The position numbers were made by a program, and so were the translations under genes. The notes under the pieces are model-generated. The model worked only from the letters and a program-made list of their open reading frames with translations. It had not been told where the DNA came from and did not search any database. 64,000 nucleotides of DNA, from positions 4,154,001 to 4,218,000 of the forward strand of contig NZ_OY762229.1 in NCBI RefSeq assembly GCF_963665355.1. The letters run 5' to 3'. The stretch comes from an uncultured Desulfobacter sp. Lineage in GTDB: Bacteria > Desulfobacterota > Desulfobacteria > Desulfobacterales > Desulfobacteraceae. Of this stretch, positions 59,622-64,000 are shown piece after piece; position 1 is the stretch's first letter; every line of letters begins with the position of its first letter.

Positions 59622-60794
59622 ATGGCGCACCCGGTTTATCTCGATTACAACGGCACCACCCCCCATGCCCCTGAAGTCATTGAGGCCATGCGGCCGTTTA
59701 TTGAAACCCAGTTCGGCAACCCTTCCAGTACACACTGGTACGGAATCCGGCCCAGAAAGGCCGTGGAAGAGGCCCGAAAACAGGTGGCCGCTCTTTTGAA
59801 CTGCCGGTCCCATGAGGTCTTTTTCACCTCAGGCGGCACCGAATCCAACAACCACGCCATCAAAGGCATGGCCAATGCCCTAGGGAACAAGGGCAGGCAT
59901 ATCATCACCACAGCCATAGAGCATCCGGCAGTTCTGGAAGTATGCCGCCACCTGGAAATTCGAGGTTTTGAAACCACCTGCGTGGGTGTGGACCAGGCTG
60001 GGAAGGTGAATGTGGATGATATTTGCAACGCCATCCGGAAGGACACGATCCTGATTTCGGTGATGCACGCCAACAACGAAGTCGGCACCATCCAGCCCAT
60101 TCCTGAGATTTCTGCCCTGGCCCGGAAGCATGGCATTGCCATGCACACCGATGCCGCCCAGAGCATGGGCAAAATTCCCACAGATGTTCAGGTGTTAGGC
60201 GTTGACCTGCTCAGCATCGCCGGGCACAAACTGTATGCTCCCAAAGGAATCGGGGCACTGTTCGTAAGACAGGGGGTGTTTCCTGAAAAATTCTGCCACG
60301 GGGCAAGCCAGGAAAGGGGATACAGGGCGGGGACGGAAAATGTGCCCTGGATGGTGGGGCTGGGCCGGGCCTGTGAATTGGCGGCCCAGAACCCGGGCCA
60401 TACCGCCAATCATATGAAATCCATGCGCGATCGCCTGCACAAGGGATTGGCAGATCAGCTGGACGATGTGCGGCTCAACGGCCACCCGGATGACAGGCTG
60501 CCCAACACCTTAAGCCTTTCATTCAAGGGGGTTGAAGCCAACCGTATCTTAGAAGAGATCGGTCTTGAAGTTGCCGCTTCGCCAGGCGCAGCCTGCCATT
60601 CGGATACAGTGAGCCTGTCCCATGTGCTTGAGGCCATGAAGATCCCCCTGGAGTGGGCCAAAGGCACGATCCGGCTGTCCACAGGGAGGATGACCACACC
60701 CGAAGAGATCGACCGGGCTGTTGAAGCCATTGTCCGGGCAGTTGAAGCCATTGTCCGGGCAGTCACTCATCTGCGTGGGGCTTCCGGCGTGTAG
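59622..60794 (+). CDS. Cysteine desulfurase (NifS/IscS-like)
   Basis: The 390-residue PLP enzyme starts MAHPVYLDYNGTTPHAPEV and has SGGTESNNHAIKG, TAIEHPAVLEV, HANNEVGTIQPIPEI, HTDAAQSMGK, SIAGHKLYAPKGIGAL (PLP Lys) and a mobile loop SPGAACHSD with the catalytic Cys. The AACHS form of the loop differs from the SGSACTS of IscS and resembles NifS-like and selenocysteine-lyase-like relatives. Upstream in-frame starts lie beyond a palindrome and add non-family residues. The C-terminus carries a duplicated heptapeptide VEAIVRA. Confidence 0.9.
   Translation: MAHPVYLDYNGTTPHAPEVIEAMRPFIETQFGNPSSTHWYGIRPRKAVEEARKQVAALLNCRSHEVFFTSGGTESNNHAIKGMANALGNKGRHIITTAIEHPAVLEVCRHLEIRGFETTCVGVDQAGKVNVDDICNAIRKDTILISVMHANNEVGTIQPIPEISALARKHGIAMHTDAAQSMGKIPTDVQVLGVDLLSIAGHKLYAPKGIGALFVRQGVFPEKFCHGASQERGYRAGTENVPWMVGLGRACELAAQNPGHTANHMKSMRDRLHKGLADQLDDVRLNGHPDDRLPNTLSLSFKGVEANRILEEIGLEVAASPGAACHSDTVSLSHVLEAMKIPLEWAKGTIRLSTGRMTTPEEIDRAVEAIVRAVEAIVRAVTHLRGASGV
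60720..60761 (+). repeat. 21-bp exact tandem duplication in the desulfurase 3' end
   Basis: Two consecutive identical 21-base units beginning GTTGAAGCCATTGTCC, in frame, give AVEAIVRAVEAIVRAV. It extends the last helix and is probably a recent slippage event. Confidence 0.9.
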
Positions 60795-60875
60795 CGTCTG
60801 GAGAAGAACGGCAACTCGACAACAGGATTTTAGACATTACCTTGTACCGGAAATAGACAATGCAAGGAGCCTGTT

Positions 60876-61541
60876 ATGAAAAAAGTCACGTTGTTTTCTC
60901 TTCTTATTTCCCTTTTATTCTCCAGGGCCTCGGCCCAGGATGCCGGAAATATATCGGGCATCCTCAGGGACGGACTGCGGCATCTGCCGGTGGATGCCGG
61001 TTCCGAACCCCTGGACTTCACGGTTTACCGGGGTGATTATATTGTGTTTGACTTCTCCCTGGACGGATCTTTTCGTTTTCAGGTGCCCGGGCTCTCCATA
61101 GACCTTGACATGCCCCGGCCGGTTGGACAGACGGCTTACGTGAAGGTGAAAGAAACCGGCACCTTTGCCTTTACCCTGGCAGACCGCAAGGGTACCCTTC
61201 ATGTCATTGAGCTGGAAGGTCCGGGATACACCAAAGTCACGGCCGAAGAAGCGGTAAGGCTTATAAAGGAGTCCAGCCCTTTTATCCTTGATGTTCGTAC
61301 GCCCGGCGAGTATGCCGCAGGCCACCTGGAAGGATCTGTGCTTCTTCCCGTACAGGACCTTTTTTCCCGGATGGAAACGCTCACAGGCCATGAGCAGGAC
61401 CCTGTGCTGGTGGTATGCGCCACCGGCAACCGCAGCACCGTAGCGTCCCACCTTCTGATGAAGGCCGGTTTTACCAGAGTCTACAACCTGCGGTACGGCA
61501 TAAAAGAGTGGATGCAACGCGGCAACCCTGTTGTGAAATAA
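60876..61541 (+). CDS. Periplasmic rhodanese with N-terminal beta-domain
   Basis: A signal peptide (residues 1-21, ending RASAQ) is followed by a beta-rich domain of about 95 residues (DYIVFDFSLDGSFRFQVPGL) and a rhodanese domain from about 120: VTAEEAVRLIKESSPFILDVR, GEYAAGHLEGSVLLP and the active-site loop VVCATGNRSTVAS. It should move sulfane sulfur or sense oxidants in the periplasm. The gene follows the desulfurase by 81 bases. The role of the N-terminal domain, perhaps cupredoxin-like without copper ligands that I can see, is unknown. Confidence 0.85.
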   Translation: MKKVTLFSLLISLLFSRASAQDAGNISGILRDGLRHLPVDAGSEPLDFTVYRGDYIVFDFSLDGSFRFQVPGLSIDLDMPRPVGQTAYVKVKETGTFAFTLADRKGTLHVIELEGPGYTKVTAEEAVRLIKESSPFILDVRTPGEYAAGHLEGSVLLPVQDLFSRMETLTGHEQDPVLVVCATGNRSTVASHLLMKAGFTRVYNLRYGIKEWMQRGNPVVK

Positions 61542-61558
61542 TCAAAAAAAGATCACTC

Positions 61559-61572
61559 TTGATTCAGATCAA
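61559..61572. promoter_or_regulatory. FNR/DNR-type box TTGATTCAGATCAA
   Basis: It matches the TTGAT-N4-ATCAA consensus perfectly. A weak -10 (TAGCCT, 61595) lies at the distance expected for activation from -41.5, giving a start near 61607, ahead of the leader frame and ferredoxin gene. The window does not contain the regulator. Confidence 0.6.
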
Positions 61573-61628
61573 GGTTTTACTTTTGTCCCCATGGTAGCCT
61601 GCACCAGAAGTTAAAAGGAAAGACCATT

Positions 61629-61685
61629 ATGAGCTTCCCGGGGCGCCGTTGTCCCGGGAAGCCATTTCCAAGATTCAAAATATGA
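61629..61685 (+). other. 18-codon leader frame containing a 10-bp hairpin
   Basis: ATG 61629 follows AAAAGGAAAG and reads MSFPGRRCPGKPFPRFKI, then stops 16 bases before the ferredoxin start. Its codons 2-12 form the perfect stem GCTTCCCGGG/CCCGGGAAGC (61633-61662). It may be a leader peptide or only a stem that affects the mRNA. No T run, so not a terminator. Confidence 0.35.
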
Positions 61686-61701
61686 GGACAGGAGATATAC
61701 C

Positions 61702-62421
61702 ATGAAACAGATCCGTAAAATCATTGAAATAGATCAGGAAAAGTGCGACGGCTGCGGTGCCTGTGTACCGTCATGCGCCGAAGGGGCCATCCGGATTGTG
61801 GATGGAAAAGCAAAGGTCGTTGCCGATAAATACTGTGACGGATTAGGGGCCTGTTTAGGGGATTGCCCCAAAGGTGCGCTTCATATTGTTGAACGCGAGG
61901 CCGATGCCTTTGATGAAAAGGCCGTGCATGAGATGCTCAACCGCCGGAAATCAGAAGCGTCTTTGGCCTGCGGGTGTCCTTCCACACAGGTAAAAACCTT
62001 TCCCATGGCCGGACACGGTTTCGGTACCCCGGGCAAGCCTGCATCAGGCGGTCCCTCCGCGTTAGGTCACTGGCCTGTACAGATCCGGCTGATACCGCCG
62101 GGGGCACCGTTTTTAAAGGGTGCGGATCTGCTCATTGCCGCTGACTGTGTGCCTGTGGCCTATCCTTCCTTTCACAAGGATTTTCTCAGCGGAAAGGCTG
62201 TGATGATCGGCTGCCCTAAATTTGATGATGCAGATCTCTATGTGGAGAAACTTTCCCGGATTTTTGCCCGGGACGGCATCAAGTCCGTTACCGCTGTGGT
62301 CATGGAAGTGCCCTGCTGTTCGGGTATGCCGAAAATCATTGGAAAGGCCCTGGAAAAGGCGGGCGTTAATATTCCTTTTAAAACAACGGTGGTCTCTTCA
62401 AGGGGGGAGATTCTGTCGTGA
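61702..62421 (+). CDS. 2[4Fe-4S] ferredoxin-domain protein
   Basis: The 239-residue protein has KCDGCGACVPSCAEGAI and YCDGLGACLGDCPKGAL at residues 13-60, two full cluster motifs. The remaining 170 residues contain CGCPS, a Gly-rich linker, PGAPFLKGADLLIAADCVPV, MIGCPKFDD and MEVPCCSGM, with cysteines that could hold a further cofactor. Proteins of this composition are widespread in anaerobes as iron-sulfur proteins of unknown electron partner. It probably responds to the FNR-type box upstream. Confidence 0.85.
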   Translation: MKQIRKIIEIDQEKCDGCGACVPSCAEGAIRIVDGKAKVVADKYCDGLGACLGDCPKGALHIVEREADAFDEKAVHEMLNRRKSEASLACGCPSTQVKTFPMAGHGFGTPGKPASGGPSALGHWPVQIRLIPPGAPFLKGADLLIAADCVPVAYPSFHKDFLSGKAVMIGCPKFDDADLYVEKLSRIFARDGIKSVTAVVMEVPCCSGMPKIIGKALEKAGVNIPFKTTVVSSRGEILS

Positions 62422-62470
62422 TATGGGATCAGGATCCAGATGCCGCCATTAACCAGGTACCGTTTTTCAT

Positions 62471-63184
62471 ATGACAACTTTTATTCTGATTGGTTTGATT
62501 TTGTTTCTTTCGGGCTGGGTTCAGGGTGTATCGGGTTTTGGTTCCGCCCTGATCGCCATTCCCCTTTTAACCCTGATCATTGACATTAAAACAGCTGTAC
62601 CGCTATGTTCCTTATCCAGTCTTATCATCACAACCTATATGGCCTGGCAGTTAAAAAAACATTTTGACCGCAAAAAACTTATGCCTCTGTGTTTGGGGTC
62701 AATACCCGGAATTATTTCAGGTGTAACTTTCCTGAAAACAGTGCCATCCGGGATTATCCGGATTTTAATGGGCACTCTTTTAATCGCATACGGATTGTAC
62801 AATCTGTTTTTTTCCGTCAAACCCCGAAAAATCAATCCCAATTGGGGGTATGCCGCAGGTTTTCTCACCGGTTTGATCGGAGCCGCATTCAGTGCCGGGG
62901 GACCGCCCACAGTCATCTACACCGCCCTGGGCAACTGGACCAAGGACGAAATCAAGGCAACCCTGACAGGATTTTTTTGTTTTTCCTCTTATGTGGTGGT
63001 TGCAGCCCATTTGGTCAACGGGCTGACCACCTTGTCCGTGGGCAAATACTTTTTGTGTTCAGTACCATTTATTTTATCGGGTACCGCTCTGGGTTCGTAT
63101 TGTTACCGGTTTTTCAAAAGAGATGCTTATTTGAAAGTTGTTTTCAGCTGTCTTGCAGGGATGGGAATCATGATGCTGTTGTGA
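62471..63184 (+). CDS. TauE/SafE-family sulfite/sulfonate exporter
   Basis: The 237-residue membrane protein has seven to eight helices and the two TauE repeats, with FLSGWVQGVSGFGSALIAIPLL near the start and GFLTGLIGAAFSAGGPPTVIYTALG in the second half. Family members export sulfite, sulfoacetate or related anions. It lies 49 bases after the ferredoxin gene and fits a sulfur-handling cluster with the desulfurase and rhodanese. The transported ion is not readable. Confidence 0.9.
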   Translation: MTTFILIGLILFLSGWVQGVSGFGSALIAIPLLTLIIDIKTAVPLCSLSSLIITTYMAWQLKKHFDRKKLMPLCLGSIPGIISGVTFLKTVPSGIIRILMGTLLIAYGLYNLFFSVKPRKINPNWGYAAGFLTGLIGAAFSAGGPPTVIYTALGNWTKDEIKATLTGFFCFSSYVVVAAHLVNGLTTLSVGKYFLCSVPFILSGTALGSYCYRFFKRDAYLKVVFSCLAGMGIMMLL

Positions 63185-63188
63185 GCTC

Positions 63189-64000
63189 TCAGTCCTTTTC
63201 ATTATCCAGTATCTCTCGCAGTTTTACGGATAGTACCTGCTTGGAGAATGGTTTGTTGATGAAATTGAGTCCGTCATCCAGGATACCTCTATGGGCAATG
63301 GCATTGCTTGTATACCCTGACATATACAGGCATTTTATATTCGGGATGGCTTTCATAATTGTCCGGGAAAGCTCTCGTCCGTTCATGGACGGCATAACAA
63401 CATCAGTGATCAGCAGGTCAATTTTTCCAGTGTAATCGTTGCAGATTTGAATTGCTTCTTCGGGGATATTGGCCGGCAATACGGTATAACCAAGCCGCTC
63501 CAGCATCATTTTTGTCATGTTGAGAATGGATTTCTCATCTTCAACCAGAAGTATTGTTTCGCAACCTTTCAAAGATTTTTCACTGGCCATTACAGGCGAT
63601 TCGGTCTGACATGCCTCGTGTCTTGGTATATATATTTTGAAGGTAGTGCCTTGTCCGGGTTCGCTGTATACATTAATAAACCCATCATTTTGTTTTACAA
63701 TGCCATATACGGTTGCAAGCCCGAGCCCTGTTCCCTGGCCCTTTTCCTTGGTTGTAAAAAAGGGATCGAACAGATTCTCCATGGTCTCTTTGTCCATACC
63801 ACTGCCGTTGTCACTGACGCAAAGGAGGACAAACTCCCCGGGAAAGCACCCCTGATGGACTCTGCAATAATTCTCATCAAAACAAAAATTGTCTGTTTCA
63901 ATGGTGATTTTGCCGACATCTTTTATGGCATCCCTTGCATTGACGCACAGGTTGGCCAATATCTGATCAATTTGAGACGGGTCCATTTTAACGCGCCATA
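63189..64000 (-). CDS. Hybrid sensor histidine kinase/response regulator, C-terminal part
   Basis: The gene continues beyond the right edge (in frame, WRVKMDPSQIDQILANLCVN). Visible: the ATPase domain (NARDAIKDVGK, CVSDNGSGMDKETMENLFDPFFTT, GQGTGLGLATVYGIVKQ) and a receiver (ILLVEDEKSILNMTK, phospho-acceptor in LLITDVVMPSMNG, FINKPFSKQ). The HisKA and sensor parts lie outside the window. Convergent with the TauE gene, with four bases between them. Confidence 0.9.
   Translation of the reverse strand, partial: WRVKMDPSQIDQILANLCVNARDAIKDVGKITIETDNFCFDENYCRVHQGCFPGEFVLLCVSDNGSGMDKETMENLFDPFFTTKEKGQGTGLGLATVYGIVKQNDGFINVYSEPGQGTTFKIYIPRHEACQTESPVMASEKSLKGCETILLVEDEKSILNMTKMMLERLGYTVLPANIPEEAIQICNDYTGKIDLLITDVVMPSMNGRELSRTIMKAIPNIKCLYMSGYTSNAIAHRGILDDGLNFINKPFSKQVLSVKLREILDNEKD

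Overview
The window looks like a chromosomal segment of a strictly anaerobic, completely oxidising sulfate reducer of the Desulfobacteraceae type (Desulfobacterota). This is inferred from gene content and codon style (moderate GC, many GGC/CCGG-rich codons), not from any marker gene: a two-subunit Fe-S fumarase, a two-subunit 2-oxoacid:ferredoxin oxidoreductase, acyl-CoA dehydrogenase with its own ETF, many hybrid sensor kinases, an SO_0444-type metal permease and the HesB-like Cys-rich protein typical of such bacteria. No rRNA, tRNA, CRISPR array or intact prophage was seen.

Layout. 1-14 kb: exopolysaccharide region (nucleotidyltransferase, polyprenyl-phosphate sugar-1-P transferase, VanZ protein; then CpsB-type phosphatase, outer-membrane beta-barrel, Wza-type export protein, GumC/Wzz-type chain-length protein, tyrosine kinase with an inserted PATAN-like domain, and a Wzm/Wzt ABC exporter). 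It is interrupted at 3.3-5.6 kb by a graveyard of toxin-antitoxin pieces, duplicated small Cys-containing secreted proteins and DUF4160/DUF2442 genes, and at 12.2-12.7 kb by a four-helix-bundle gene flanked by complementary simple repeats. 14-26 kb: central metabolism and housekeeping (fumarase, COG2509 flavoprotein, ArsC-like protein, PanP-type decarboxylase, HPF, a true bacterial phosphagen/arginine kinase with a small Cys4 partner, acyl-CoA dehydrogenase-EtfBA, HesB-like protein). 26.3-30.3 kb: a compact polyphosphate-linked locus: exopolyphosphatase divergent from an operon of ribbon-helix-helix protein, CHAD protein, ParA ATPase and CYTH phosphohydrolase. I think this is the most interesting system here, a candidate machinery for positioning or segregating polyphosphate granules.

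31-35 kb: 2-oxoacid oxidoreductase plus a rubredoxin-like/FMN 2-hydroxyacid dehydrogenase. 35-39.5 kb: a CadC-like ArsR regulator and a Cu/Zn permease split apart by a 2.6-kb unit with 21-bp terminal inverted repeats and a 9-bp near-identical target duplication, holding type I restriction debris, an AlbA_2 ATP-binding gene and a transposase remnant. 40-45 kb: hybrid histidine kinase and a CheB-CheR-PAS fusion. 45-48 kb: decayed accessory genes (frameshifted membrane protein, frameshifted zeta-like toxin with an intact small partner, AraC fragment).

48-59 kb: a single-direction urea uptake and urease operon, urtABCDE-ureDABCEFG, behind a good sigma-54 promoter. 59.5-63.2 kb: cysteine desulfurase, periplasmic rhodanese, ferredoxin and TauE-type exporter (sulfur handling), with an FNR-type box ahead of the ferredoxin. 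The right edge cuts another hybrid sensor kinase.
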